From Rhizosaccharibacter radicis (GTDB lineage Bacteria > Pseudomonadota > Alphaproteobacteria > Acetobacterales > Acetobacteraceae), in NCBI GenBank assembly GCA_024508355.1, contig JAMZEJ010000009.1, positions 124,001 through 188,000 of the forward strand: a stretch of 64,000 nt of DNA, in the 5' to 3' direction. The translations under genes were made by a program, and so were the position numbers. Every line of letters starts with the position of its first letter. The stretch's first letter is position 1. Positions 53,460 to 62,677 of the stretch are shown one piece after another. The notes below the pieces were generated by a model. The model saw only the letters and a program-made list of their open reading frames with translations. It made no database searches and was not told the DNA's origin.

Positions 53460-54413
53460 ATGCGGCGGATGCGCGGACGACGGGACACGGGCCGGGACTT
53501 CCGGTTGGGAATGCGGCCGCGGATGCTGGCGCTGCTGTCGGTATCGGCGCTGGCCGTGCTGTCGGGCTGCGCCAAGCCGCCGCCGGCGAGCGATCCGGAC
53601 GCGCTGGCCGACTACAAGGCCAACAACGACCCGTTCGAGCCCACCAACCGCGTGTTCTATGCGGTCAATGACGGGCTGCTGACCTACGTGCTGACGCCGG
53701 TGGCGCACGGCTACAACTACGCCGTGCCCAAGCCCGTCCGCACCGGGATCCACAACGTGCTCAACAACCTGGGCTCTCCGGTCCAGTTCCTGAACGACGT
53801 GCTGGAAACCAAGCCCCGGCGGGCCGGCGACACCTTCGTCCGCTTCGTGCTGAACTCCACCGTGGGCGTGGGCGGCGTGTTCGACGTGGCCAAGCATGTC
53901 GGCTATCCGGACCATTCCGCCGACGCCGCCACCACGCTGGCACTCTGGGGCATCCCGGCCGGCCCGTACCTTTATCTGCCGGTATTCGGTCCTTCCAGCG
54001 TGCGCGACGGCATCGGGCGCGGCGTGGACAGTGGCCTCAATCCCTACACCTGGGTCGCCTTCAACGGCGTGAACACGCTGCAGACCACCTCGGGCATCCT
54101 GGGCGCGGTGGACGCGGTGGCGCCGCACGTGGACGACATCAAGAAGCTGAACGACGAGGCGCTGGACCCGTACGCCACCCAGCGGTCGCTCTACCGGCAG
54201 CTGCAGCACAACAACGTGGAAGCGGTGCGCAACGACCGCCGCGCCACGATTCCCGACTGGTATCCGGGCGCCAACGACCAGGTGCCGCAGCATCCGCCGC
54301 AGGACACCGGCAACACCGGCCACACCACCATCACGCCGCTGCCGCTCAGCCCAGCCATCGTGCCCGGCCGCCCGGTTCCGGACGCAGCACTTCCGGCCAC
54401 CACGCACCACTAA
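53460..54413 (+). CDS. mlaA: MlaA (VacJ) family outer-membrane lipoprotein
   Basis: 317 residues from ATG 53460; ATG 53511 would give a shorter n-region. The lipobox is LAVLSGC. The MlaA domain is clear: NDPFEPTNRVFYAVNDGL, NVLNNLGSPVQFLNDVL, RFVLNSTVGVGGVFDVAKHVGY, the highly conserved LALWGIPAGPYLYLPVFGPSSVRDGIGRGVD and DDIKKLNDEALDPYA. MlaA removes phospholipids from the outer leaflet of the outer membrane for return by the Mla system. The mlaFEDCB genes are not adjacent. It follows the dioxygenase gene by 266 bp on the same strand. A link to phosphonolipid handling is possible but unproven. Confidence 0.95.
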   Translation: MRRMRGRRDTGRDFRLGMRPRMLALLSVSALAVLSGCAKPPPASDPDALADYKANNDPFEPTNRVFYAVNDGLLTYVLTPVAHGYNYAVPKPVRTGIHNVLNNLGSPVQFLNDVLETKPRRAGDTFVRFVLNSTVGVGGVFDVAKHVGYPDHSADAATTLALWGIPAGPYLYLPVFGPSSVRDGIGRGVDSGLNPYTWVAFNGVNTLQTTSGILGAVDAVAPHVDDIKKLNDEALDPYATQRSLYRQLQHNNVEAVRNDRRATIPDWYPGANDQVPQHPPQDTGNTGHTTITPLPLSPAIVPGRPVPDAALPATTHH

Positions 54414-54422
54414 GCCGTTCCT

Positions 54423-54441
54423 CCCGGGCTGTCCGCCCGGG
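54423..54441 (+). terminator. Hairpin terminator after mlaA
   Basis: A perfect 7-bp stem CCCGGGC/GCCCGGG with a TGTCC loop lies 10 bp past the mlaA stop. No T run follows. Confidence 0.5.
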
Positions 54442-54815
54442 ACCGGCGGGGCGTCTCCGAACCGTGCCCGGCGCGGCGGTTCGCGCGCCCGGCGGGATGG
54501 CGGAGCGCCGTGGGCGCCGCAGATCCTTGGCGACCGCCGTCCGGACTCCACCGCCCGCAGCCCCTGCCCCGGCTAGGTTCCGGGCCGGACGCGATCCTGC
54601 CGGTCCAGAATCCGCCCCGGCGTTCGCACAGGTCGGATGTTCCCATGAGGGCGGGATCGCCCTCGTCGCCCGCGCACTGCGGTCTCCAGGCAAGCCGTTT
54701 GGTCGGTCATCGGCGCCGTCCACCGCCGGACGGGCCGGGAAACCGCGTGCGGACCGGGACGTGGGTGCCCGCAAGCCGCCCGCTGCCGGGACGGCCTCCG
54801 GTCCGCGCGGCGAGG
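54442..54815. other. Non-coding stretch between convergent genes
   Basis: 374 bp after the mlaA terminator and before the end of the FAD/NAD(P) gene. Only Arg/Pro/Gly-rich frames cross it. No gene, RNA or repeat is recognised. Confidence 0.45.
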
Positions 54816-56459
54816 TCATGCCGCGGGGGCGGACCCGAGATCGGCCGTGGCCAGGGGCCGTTCGACCGGCATCGCAGCCGGTCCGGGTGCGGCCACCGGC
54901 GACACGGACGGGGACGCCGCGGGCGCCCCGGAGCGGGCGCGCACCAGCGACGCCAGCTGTTCGGCGAGGAATTCCGCCTGCTGGCGGATGTCGGGCACCG
55001 CGGTCATCTCCCAGAACGCGCCCTTGGTCACCGGTCCCACCGCGAACAAGCGGCGCGAGATGGCGCCGTCGCGGCCCCGCAGCGCGCATTTGGCGGTGAC
55101 GTCGAGTCCGAGGCAGAGCGGGTCCGGACGCACCAGGCCCTGGCGCAGCAGGTCGCGCACCAGGGGATCGCGGATGCGGCTGTAGTCCGCGTCCGGCCCG
55201 GCGCAATTGATCACCCGCAGCGCTTCCACCCGGTCGGTGCCGTCGCCGAAGCGGGGGCGGAAACACACGTCCACGAGTCCGTCCGGCCGCCGCTCATAGC
55301 CGCGGATGCGGCCGGCGCGGATGCGGAGCTGGCCGCTGCGGCGCACGGCATCGATCCGGTCGGCAACGGGTCCGGCCAGGCGGTGGCGGTGCACGTCCCA
55401 CCAGGGCCGCAGGTGGCGCAGGAAGCGCTGCCGGTCGGACAGGCTCATGGTCTGCCACAGATCGGTGGTGACCGGGCGGATCTCGTCGATCACGCCGTGC
55501 CAGCCGCAGCCGGCCGACACCGCCGCCTCGGCGTTGCCGCGCAGGGTGCGGGCGAGCTGGTTGAGCCGCGTCGGGATGCTGTCGGCCTCCGGCCACGCGA
55601 CCGGGGGCGCCGGCGCGTGACGGTGAGGCAGCAGGCCCCGGCGGGACAGGGCGGTGATCGGGCCGCGATGCTCCTGGTCCAGCAGGGAGATCACGGTGTC
55701 GACCATGGTCAGCCCGGTGCCGACCAGCAGCACGGGAGCGTCCGGGTCGAGTCCCTCCAAGGTTTCGGGGCCCCAGGGATCGGCCCGGTACTGGTCGGTG
55801 TCGTAGAAGGACGGGTCGGCCACCGGCGGCGGAGCCGGCGGGAAATTGCCGATCGCCAGCACCGCCCGGTCGGCCTCGATCGTGCGGTCGCGGTCGAGGG
55901 TGAGCGACACGCCGCCGGCATGCACCGCGATGTTGGTGACGTCGCCCCGCACGAGCTCGAGCTGCGCCCGGCGGCCGGGCACCTTGAGCTCGTTGTTCAC
56001 CAGCTGGCGGATATAGCGGCCGAACATCCGGCGCGGCACGAAGGTGCCCGGACCCGGCTCGATGCCGCACAGATCCGCTTCGGGCAGCGAGCCCAGCCAG
56101 GCCAGGAAATCGCCGGGGCTGTTGTGGAACGCGCTCATCCGGCCGGCCGGGACGTTCAACAGGTGGGACGAGTTACCGGTGGAATAGGCCGGCCCGCGGC
56201 CGAACTGGGTGTTGCGCTCCACCAGCACCACCCGGGTGGCGGGCGGGGCGCGGCGCAGCAGATGCAGGGCGAGCAGGGTGCCGCTGAAGCCGGCGCCGAC
56301 GATGGCGACGCTGGGAACGGGCGCCCCCGCGGCGGCGTCCGGGGGAACGGCCTGTTCCGGCACGGGGCCGCCGGGATCGACACTCACGGCCAGCACCGGC
56401 CGGCATCGAGCGGTTCCGGCCTTGCCGGAACGGGGCATCGCGAAAGATCCATCGCGCAT
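54816..56459 (-). CDS. FAD/NAD(P)-binding protein (YdhS-like, NAD_binding_9)
   Basis: 547 residues. After a 45-residue polar leader, SVAIVGAGFSGTLLALHLLRRAP is the FAD-binding strand-turn-helix, followed by the family-typical QFGRGPAYSTGNSSHLLNVPAGRMSAF and PRRMFGRYIRQL. A second nucleotide motif lies near 245 (VLLVGTGLTMVDTVISLL), then RVINCAGPDADYSRI and the terminal GAFWEMTAVPDIRQQ. These proteins are common but their substrate is unknown; the fold recalls amine and siderophore mono-oxygenases. The last 40 residues are Ala/Pro-rich. It is convergent with mlaA. Confidence 0.9.
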   Translation of the reverse strand: MRDGSFAMPRSGKAGTARCRPVLAVSVDPGGPVPEQAVPPDAAAGAPVPSVAIVGAGFSGTLLALHLLRRAPPATRVVLVERNTQFGRGPAYSTGNSSHLLNVPAGRMSAFHNSPGDFLAWLGSLPEADLCGIEPGPGTFVPRRMFGRYIRQLVNNELKVPGRRAQLELVRGDVTNIAVHAGGVSLTLDRDRTIEADRAVLAIGNFPPAPPPVADPSFYDTDQYRADPWGPETLEGLDPDAPVLLVGTGLTMVDTVISLLDQEHRGPITALSRRGLLPHRHAPAPPVAWPEADSIPTRLNQLARTLRGNAEAAVSAGCGWHGVIDEIRPVTTDLWQTMSLSDRQRFLRHLRPWWDVHRHRLAGPVADRIDAVRRSGQLRIRAGRIRGYERRPDGLVDVCFRPRFGDGTDRVEALRVINCAGPDADYSRIRDPLVRDLLRQGLVRPDPLCLGLDVTAKCALRGRDGAISRRLFAVGPVTKGAFWEMTAVPDIRQQAEFLAEQLASLVRARSGAPAASPSVSPVAAPGPAAMPVERPLATADLGSAPAA

Positions 56460-56663
56460 CGTCCTCGTGAGTCGCCGCGGCGGCGGGGGCCGGCGGCCGC
56501 CAGCTCCCGGATCGCATCGGCCTCGGGCCGGCGCGCTCGCGCGCGCCGCCCGCTGGGCGGGACGGGAAGCAAACAGACTCCCCCGCCGGAGGTAAAGCTC
56601 TTTCGCCCCACCCCCCAGTCCCCACTCCTGGCCGCCACCCCCGGCGGCCCTATCCCTGGCCGC

Positions 56664-58469
56664 TCAGCCCCACCGCCCGAACACGGCCGCCAGCGTCACG
56701 GCCGAGGCCCCACACATGAAGCAGGCGGCGGCCATGGCTTCCAGGCGGCAGTGCGCGGTGGCGGGTGGCAACAAGGTCGTCGCCATGATGGCGAACGGCA
56801 GCAGGTAGCGCCCCTGCACGCCCAGCACCACCGGATCGCCCACCGGGGTCCAGGCCAGATAAAGGCTGAGGAACACCAGCAGGACGCCCACCGCCAGGAG
56901 GAAGCAGAACAAAAAGGCCGCCGCCGAGGGAACGCGGAAGCCGTTCCGCGAGGCGCCGGCACGCCAGTCCAGCCAGGCGAGCGCCACAAGCCCGGCGGGC
57001 AACAGGCCGTAGGCGGGCAGCCACAGCCGGACGTCGAGCCAACCGAGCACGCCCACCATCTCCTCGACATAGGTGGCGCCCCACAGGCGCAGGCTGCGGA
57101 GAAGCACGCGTCCCGCTTCCAGCGGATGCAGGATCAGCCAGTGCGCCTGCAAGGCGGGCGACACCCCGTTCTGCGTGAAGCCCGTGCCGTTCGGCAGGGC
57201 GCCGAACAAGAGCCAGCCGACGGACAACAGCACGCCGAGCAGACTGGCGAACACGGGCATCCACCAGACCCGCCGTCCGCCACCCGGGCGCGGCAGCAGC
57301 GCGGCGAGCGGCAACAGCGCCAGAACCGCGCAGGGCGGCTTGGCCGCCCCCAGAGCGCCGAGCAGCAGCCCCACGAGACCCCATCGTCCGGCGGTCCATG
57401 CGACCGGGCCCGGCAAAGCGCGGTCGAGCGAGGCCCGACCGGGCCCAGCGTGGTCGCTCCTGGCGCGTTCGGACGATCGCGGGCCGAAGACCGGCCGGCC
57501 GAGGGAAGCAGGGCCGGAGGAGATGGGTCCGTTCGGCGCGGGGTCCGGAACGGCAGCAACGGACGAGCCTTCGTCGGACGGCCCGGCCGCCGGCGAGGAC
57601 GACGGACGATGGGACGGCCGGCCGGCATGCGGCGCGGGGTCCCGGGCTGCCGAAGCACGCGACGGCGGCGCCAGCCTCGCGCCCGTCAGGCGGCCGAGCA
57701 GCGCTGCCGCCAGGGCCGAAATGGCGAGCATCGGGCCGTCCTGCGAACAGGACGCGAACAACGACAGTCCCATGGGCAGTGCCAGCAGCCCGAACAACAG
57801 GCCGCGTCCCCGCCGGGCCACGAGAAGTGCGAGCGCCGCCAGCAGCAGGCAGACGAGCCCCTGGAGGACGCGCGCGGTCAGCAGGGTCGCGGCAGGCCGC
57901 AAACCGATGGCCCGTCCGACGAGGATGCCGCCGGCGGCAGGGAGATAGAACAACGGCGGATAGATCACCGTGTTGGGGAAGAAGGCCGGCGCGGGCGCGT
58001 CCCAGCCTAGCGCGAAGCCGGCCGCATGACGGCGCGCCTCGGCCGCCCGGTCCGGCGGCCCGGACGGATCGCGGCCGACCTCGTCCACCAGCCTGCGGGC
58101 CCCGTGGGGAAGCAAGCCATTGCCGCCTTGCCCGTCGGGCAGCCGGACGGTACCGACCAGCCCCCCCTGCGACACCTGCACGGCGCGCATGAAATGCGCG
58201 CCCTCGTCGGCGACGTCGAGCGGGGGAGTGCGCCACCCCGTCAGCAGCACCGTGGGGCCGGCCACCAGCAGGAACAGCAGCGGCAGCGCGAACGGCGTCG
58301 ACAGCACCCGGTCGAGCGGGGCCATGGACAGGCGGTGCGCGCGAGGGCGTTCCGTCGCCCCCGTGTCCCCGCCGGGGGAAGCAAACGGAGCGGCGTCGCG
58401 GTCGAAGCCGCTCCGGCGATCGACGATGCGGGGGGCGGGAGGCGCGGGCGCCGGCCGACCGGGCTGCAT
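56664..58469 (-). CDS. DUF2142 family multi-pass membrane protein
   Basis: 601 residues from ATG 58469; ATG 58325 would remove a 48-residue Pro/Arg-rich leader. About ten hydrophobic segments are visible, with a periplasmic loop LDVADEGAHFMRAVQVSQGG after the first (an acidic pair typical of GT-C-like proteins) and GNGLLPHGARRLV. A roughly 90-residue Ser/Pro/Arg-rich insertion (about 255-345) lies between membrane segments. DUF2142 proteins occur in polysaccharide loci and are thought to be GT-C-type glycosyltransferases or glycan exporters. It is 18 bp after the GT2 gene on the same strand, so the two likely work together on a polyprenyl-linked sugar. Confidence 0.87.
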   Translation of the reverse strand: MQPGRPAPAPPAPRIVDRRSGFDRDAAPFASPGGDTGATERPRAHRLSMAPLDRVLSTPFALPLLFLLVAGPTVLLTGWRTPPLDVADEGAHFMRAVQVSQGGLVGTVRLPDGQGGNGLLPHGARRLVDEVGRDPSGPPDRAAEARRHAAGFALGWDAPAPAFFPNTVIYPPLFYLPAAGGILVGRAIGLRPAATLLTARVLQGLVCLLLAALALLVARRGRGLLFGLLALPMGLSLFASCSQDGPMLAISALAAALLGRLTGARLAPPSRASAARDPAPHAGRPSHRPSSSPAAGPSDEGSSVAAVPDPAPNGPISSGPASLGRPVFGPRSSERARSDHAGPGRASLDRALPGPVAWTAGRWGLVGLLLGALGAAKPPCAVLALLPLAALLPRPGGGRRVWWMPVFASLLGVLLSVGWLLFGALPNGTGFTQNGVSPALQAHWLILHPLEAGRVLLRSLRLWGATYVEEMVGVLGWLDVRLWLPAYGLLPAGLVALAWLDWRAGASRNGFRVPSAAAFLFCFLLAVGVLLVFLSLYLAWTPVGDPVVLGVQGRYLLPFAIMATTLLPPATAHCRLEAMAAACFMCGASAVTLAAVFGRWG

Positions 58470-58486
58470 GGCGAGCGCGCGGGCGC

Positions 58487-59527
58487 TCAGGCCGCGAGGT
58501 TGCTTCTCGGATCGGGCCCCGGCAGCGCCAGATAGGCGAGCCGCTTCAGTTCGAGCCGGGCACGGGTGACGCTGTCGAGGATCAGGCCGCACACGAAGCA
58601 CAGGAAGCTCAGCATCACGAGTCCCATGGCCAGCACCGCGGTCGGCAGCCGGGGCACGCGATGGGTCCGGAAGAACTCGGCCACCACCGGCAGCCCGAGC
58701 AGCAGGGCCAGCACCACCAGCACGATGCCGATGCCGCCGAAGAAGGCGAGCGGGCGCTCCTGCTTCATCAGCACGACGATGGTGCGCAGGATGCGCCAGC
58801 CATCGCGATAGGTGCGGAGCTTGCTGTGCGAGCCCTCGGGACGCTCCACGTAGCGCGTGGGGATCTCCGCGATGGGCATGCTGAGCTCGAGCGCATGCAC
58901 GGTAAGCTCGGTTTCGGTTTCGAAGCCCGCGGCGAGGGCCGGGAACGACTTCACGAAGCGGCGCGAGAACACCCGGTAGCCGCTGAGCATGTCGCCGAGG
59001 CGCTTGCCGAAGATCGCAGCGACCAGCCCGGTGAGCACGCGGTTGCCGAGCACGTGGCCGCGGCGATAGGCGGCGGTGCGGTCGGTGACGCGGGACGCGT
59101 TGACCATGTCGAGATCGTCCTCGACGAGGCGCCGCACCAGGGCGGGCGCGGCCGCGGCCTCGTAGGTGCCGTCGCCATCCACCAGCACGTAGATGTCGGC
59201 TTCCACGTCGGCGAACATGCGGCGCAGCACGTGCCCCTTGCCCTGCAGGGTCTCGGTGCGGACGATCGCGCCGGCATCGCGCGCCACCGCCGCGGTGCCG
59301 TCGTTGGAGTTGTTGTCGTAGACGAGCACCCGCGCGTCGGGCAGCGCCACGCGGAAATCGCGCACCACCTGCCCGATCGCCACCGCCTCGTTGTAGCAGG
59401 GGATCAGCACGACGACGCGCGGCGCGGCACCGGCACCGGCACCGGCACCGGCACCGGCGTTCGGGTTCGTGCCGGCGGCCGCCGACGATGAGCCCGCTAC
59501 GACATCGGATGCGAAATCCTGGGGCAT
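58487..59527 (-). CDS. Family 2 glycosyltransferase, DPM-like with C-terminal membrane segments
   Basis: 346 residues from ATG 59527 (an in-frame GTG lies 12 bases upstream). A Gly/Ala repeat near residues 25-35 precedes the GT-A fold: VVVLIPCYNEAVAIGQVVRDF, VLVYDNNSNDGTAAVA, the metal-binding IYVLVDGDGTYEA, and LSGYRVFSRRFVKSFPAL plus FETETELTVHALE. Two C-terminal membrane segments (about 260-285 and 295-320) anchor it. Such enzymes move a sugar from a nucleotide donor to polyprenyl phosphate. The DUF2142 protein 18 bp downstream could use that lipid-linked sugar. Confidence 0.93.
   Translation of the reverse strand: MPQDFASDVVAGSSSAAAGTNPNAGAGAGAGAGAAPRVVVLIPCYNEAVAIGQVVRDFRVALPDARVLVYDNNSNDGTAAVARDAGAIVRTETLQGKGHVLRRMFADVEADIYVLVDGDGTYEAAAAPALVRRLVEDDLDMVNASRVTDRTAAYRRGHVLGNRVLTGLVAAIFGKRLGDMLSGYRVFSRRFVKSFPALAAGFETETELTVHALELSMPIAEIPTRYVERPEGSHSKLRTYRDGWRILRTIVVLMKQERPLAFFGGIGIVLVVLALLLGLPVVAEFFRTHRVPRLPTAVLAMGLVMLSFLCFVCGLILDSVTRARLELKRLAYLALPGPDPRSNLAA
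59426..59455 (-). repeat. Hexanucleotide tandem repeat (GGTGCC)5 in the GT2 gene
   Basis: Five perfect copies of a 6-bp unit, read as Gly-Ala pairs on the coding strand, lie just before the catalytic domain. Copy-number changes would keep the frame and alter linker length only. Confidence 0.9.
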
Positions 59528-59558
59528 CACGGCAAGCACCGGCTCGGAAAGCGTGGGA

Positions 59559-59885
59559 TCAGGAATAGAAGGGTGCGGCGGAGCGGAGCAGGATGCTGCG
59601 TTCCAGCGCCGCCAGCAGCGGCACCACGAGATATTGCAGCACCAGCAGCACCACCAGCGGGCTCAGATCCACCATGCCGAACTGCGGCAGGATGCGCCGC
59701 ACCGGAGCCAGCACGGGCTCGGTGATGCGGTTGAGCACGTCGCCGATCGTCCACACCAGGCGGTTGCGCGTGTCGAGGATGTTGAACGCGAACAACAGGC
59801 TGAACAGGCAGGACAACAGCAGGGCCAGCACGTAGAGGCGGATCAACAGAAAGATCAGGTCGAAGATGGCGGTGATCACGCCCAC
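59559..59885 (-). CDS. YggT family membrane protein
   Basis: 108 residues from GTG 59885. Two hydrophobic regions ([23 protein letters not shown] and [18 protein letters not shown]) flank the family motif [26 protein letters not shown]. YggT proteins are small integral membrane proteins associated with cell division or osmotic response in various bacteria; biochemical role is not settled. It ends 32 bp before the GT2 start on the same strand. Confidence 0.95.
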   Translation of the reverse strand: MGVITAIFDLIFLLIRLYVLALLLSCLFSLLFAFNILDTRNRLVWTIGDVLNRITEPVLAPVRRILPQFGMVDLSPLVVLLVLQYLVVPLLAALERSILLRSAAPFYS

Positions 59886-60025
59886 AGGCCCCCGGCACGG
59901 AATGGCCGGACCCTACCGGCGGCGCTCCGCCCGCGCAACAAGCGCTCCTCGGGACGCCGATCCCGGCCTCCCGCCTCCCCCTTGACACCCCCCGTCGCCC
60001 CGCTATGGTCCGCCGCCGTGACGGC

Positions 60026-60101
60026 GGGGCTGTAGCTCAGTTGGGAGAGCGCCTCGTTCGCAATGAGGAGGTCAGGGGTTCGATTCCCCTCAGCTCCACC
60101 A
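60026..60101 (+). tRNA. tRNA-Ala (anticodon CGC)
   Basis: 76 nt fold as a full cloverleaf: acceptor GGGGCTG/CAGCTCC with the G3-U70 pair that is the alanine identity element, D arm GCTC-AGTTGGGA-GAGC, anticodon arm CCTCG-TTCGCAA-TGAGG (anticodon CGC, reading GCG), and T arm AGGGG-TTCGATT-CCCCT. The CCA end is encoded. Confidence 0.98.
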
Positions 60102-60232
60102 CCGCCGTTCGCATCAGGCTGACGCCGTCGATCTCTCAATATTGAGCCGCGCCTGAGGGCGAGTTGGCGGATCGTGACATCCGAAAAGCTCGGTGCTCTC
60201 GCTTCCGAAAGTCTCGTCAGCGCAAAGTCTCT

Positions 60233-61231
60233 TCAGCGCAGATGCTCTGCGATGAAATCCACGAAAGCGCGAACCCTGGCCGGCATGCCGGCGCCGACGA
60301 ACACCGCGCTGACCGGATCGGTGTCGCCGGGATTGAAGTTCTCGAGTATCGGCCGGAGGCGGCCGCGCTCGATCTCGCCATCCCCGATATAGGTGCCGAT
60401 GCGCGCGATGCCGACGCCGGCGACGGCCAGCTGCGCGAGCGTTTCGCCGTTGTTCGCCTCGATCGTCCCGCGGACCGGCAGCGTGAAGTCCTGCCCGTCG
60501 CGCCGGAACGGCCAGGCCGGCTCCGCCCGTTTGAAGTCGAAGTTCAGGCAATTATGGTGGCGCAGATCCTCGGGCGTCCGGGGCGTGCCGTGCCGCTCCA
60601 GATATCCGGGAGCCGCCACGATCATCCGGCGGTTCTGTCCGATCCGCCGGACGGTGAGATTGCTGTCGGGAAGCGCGCCGAAGCGGATCGCGACGTCCAC
60701 CTCGCCGCCGGCGACGTCGAGCACGGCGTCGGTGAGCAGGATGTTGATCAGGATGTGGGGGTAGAGTTCGCTGAATCTGCCGAGCAGCGGGACAACCTTG
60801 AGCCGACCATGCGCGACCGCGGCGCTGATCCGCAGCCGTCCCCGGGGCAGTCCCGTGTCGGCGATGCGCTGCTCCGCCTCGTCGAGCTCGGCCAGGATCC
60901 GGCCCGCGGTCTGATGATATGCCTGTCCCTCGGCGGTGAGGGACAGCGCGCGGGTGGAACGCAGGAGCAGGCGGACGCCGAGGCGCTCCTCGATGCGATC
61001 AACCGCGCGGGCGACCGTCGACGGCGTCACGTCCAGTGCGCGTGCCGCCGCCGAGAAGCTGCCTTGCTCGACGACCGTGATGAAAAGGGCGAGCGCCCGT
61101 GCCCGGTCCGCGCCGGCTGCCGGCTTTGCGGCCGCCGCGAAACTGCTTGGTATCGGGCGGCTGTTCCCGGGTGCCGGACGAAGGTCCATCTGCTGCGCCA
61201 TTGCGACGGCGAGGTAGGCATGGACGTCCAT
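60233..61231 (-). CDS. LysR-family transcription regulator
   Basis: 332 residues from ATG 61231; starts at 61201 and 61189 are also possible because about 35 residues precede the DNA-binding domain. The helix-turn-helix is ALALFITVVEQGSFSAAARALDVTPSTVARAVDRIEERLG, followed by the LTAEGQAYHQ helix and a periplasmic-binding-like effector domain (LPRGRLRISAAVAHGR, VAIRFGALPDSNL). It is divergent from the MFS transporter, with only 90 bp between starts, so it probably controls that gene and itself in response to an unknown ligand. Confidence 0.94.
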   Translation of the reverse strand: MDVHAYLAVAMAQQMDLRPAPGNSRPIPSSFAAAAKPAAGADRARALALFITVVEQGSFSAAARALDVTPSTVARAVDRIEERLGVRLLLRSTRALSLTAEGQAYHQTAGRILAELDEAEQRIADTGLPRGRLRISAAVAHGRLKVVPLLGRFSELYPHILINILLTDAVLDVAGGEVDVAIRFGALPDSNLTVRRIGQNRRMIVAAPGYLERHGTPRTPEDLRHHNCLNFDFKRAEPAWPFRRDGQDFTLPVRGTIEANNGETLAQLAVAGVGIARIGTYIGDGEIERGRLRPILENFNPGDTDPVSAVFVGAGMPARVRAFVDFIAEHLR

Positions 61232-61321
61232 GGAGTTCAATCGCGACGTGGCGATGCCCGCGACCACCGCGTCGGCCGCCGAGGCGACGGCGGTCCGGTG
61301 CCGGGTGCCGGGGGTGGCGGC

Positions 61322-62677
61322 ATGCCGGCCCCCATCCCCCGTACCGCCGGATCCATCGCCGGTTCGGGGGATCGCGCCGGACCGAAACCGGGCCTCGTCC
61401 TGGCGGCACTGTGCCTGGGCGCCTTTTCGTTCGGAACGGCCGAGTTCTCGGTGATGAGCTTTCTGCCCCAGCTCGCCAGGGACATGCAGGTTTCCGAACC
61501 TCGCGCCGGCCAGTTCGTGAGCGCCTATGCCCTGGGCGTCGTGGTGGGCGCGCCATCGATCACCGTGCTGTCGGCCGCCCTACCGAGGCGCGGCCTGCTC
61601 GTCGCGCTGCTCGGATGGTTCGCGATCTCGACCTGCCTGGGCGCCATGGCGGCCGGCCACGGCCAGATGATGGCGGCAAGGTTCGCCGCCGGCCTGCCGC
61701 ACGGTGCCTATCTGGGCGCCGCCGCCCTCGCCGCCGCGGCCCAGGTGGGACCACGCAGGCGGGCATGGGCGGTGTCGCGGGTGTTCCTGGGCCTGACGAT
61801 CGCCACGCTGGTGGGCGTGCCGTTGGCGAGCTGGCTGAGCCAGGCGCTGAGCTGGCGTTCGGCGTTCCTGGTCGTGTCCGGTCTCGCCACGGTCAGCGCC
61901 TTGCTGCTGGTGCTGGCCCCCGGTAGTCCGGACCCGGCCGGCGGACGACCGTGGGGGGAACTCCGGGCGCTGGCGAAGGCACAGGTCTGGCTCACCCTCG
62001 CGATCGGCGCCATCGGCTTCGGCGGCATGTTCGCCGTTTATGCCTTTCTGGCCTCCACGCTCACCGACGTGACCCGGCTGGAGCCGCATCTGGTGCCGGT
62101 GATGTTCGGCGTCTTCGGCCTCGGGCTGACGGTCGGCAACATCGTGGCGCCGAGTTTCGCCGACAGGGCGCCGCTGCCCTCGGCGGGTGCGGTCCTGCTT
62201 TGGAGCCTGATCGCCCTGGCCATCTTCCCGCTGGCCGCGAGGTCTCCCGTGTGGGTCGGGATCGACGTGTTCCTGATCGGGGGAAGCCAGGCGCTGGGGG
62301 TCGTCCTGCAGACACGGCTGATGGAGGTCTCGGGCGACGCGCAGGCGCTGCCGGCCGCGTTGAACCATTCCGCCTTCAACATCGCCAACGCGATCGGACC
62401 GGCCGCTGGCGGCGTCGCGATCTCGCACGGGCTGGGCTGGACGGCCACCGGTCCCGTCGGCGCGGCCCTGGCGGCCTGCGGACTGCTCGTCTGGCTCTTC
62501 TCGACGGGCCTGGAACATCGGAGGTCCGGCCGAGGCGGCAGCACCGGTGGGACACGCGGGACGCGCGTCCCCCGGACCATGCCGACCCCGACGCCCGGCG
62601 CGCCGGGGCCGGGACCCGGCCGGATCGAACCGGCGAGCGCCGACCGCCGCGAGAACGGACGGGCGGGACGGTTCTAG
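61322..62677 (+). CDS. MFS transporter (AraJ-like drug or sugar exporter)
   Basis: 451 residues with twelve predicted membrane segments. After a 20-residue Pro/Gly leader the first segment reads LVLAALCLGAFSFGTAEFSVM, which fits the DHA1 AraJ/YdhP-type group (GTxEFxxxG region). Loop motifs include RFAAGLPHGAYLGAAALAAA and NHSAFNIANAIGPAAGG, typical of that family. The C-terminal 45 residues are a Pro/Gly/Arg-rich tail. It probably exports a small toxic or sugar-like compound and is likely controlled by the divergent LysR protein. It overlaps the convergent gene at 62674-62677. Confidence 0.9.
   Translation: MPAPIPRTAGSIAGSGDRAGPKPGLVLAALCLGAFSFGTAEFSVMSFLPQLARDMQVSEPRAGQFVSAYALGVVVGAPSITVLSAALPRRGLLVALLGWFAISTCLGAMAAGHGQMMAARFAAGLPHGAYLGAAALAAAAQVGPRRRAWAVSRVFLGLTIATLVGVPLASWLSQALSWRSAFLVVSGLATVSALLLVLAPGSPDPAGGRPWGELRALAKAQVWLTLAIGAIGFGGMFAVYAFLASTLTDVTRLEPHLVPVMFGVFGLGLTVGNIVAPSFADRAPLPSAGAVLLWSLIALAIFPLAARSPVWVGIDVFLIGGSQALGVVLQTRLMEVSGDAQALPAALNHSAFNIANAIGPAAGGVAISHGLGWTATGPVGAALAACGLLVWLFSTGLEHRRSGRGGSTGGTRGTRVPRTMPTPTPGAPGPGPGRIEPASADRRENGRAGRF

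Noticed and set aside
54510-58010. Plus-strand frame of 1166 codons across the FAD/NAD(P) and DUF2142 genes
   Set aside because: It reads through two recognisable minus-strand genes and has Gln/Arg/His-rich shadow composition.
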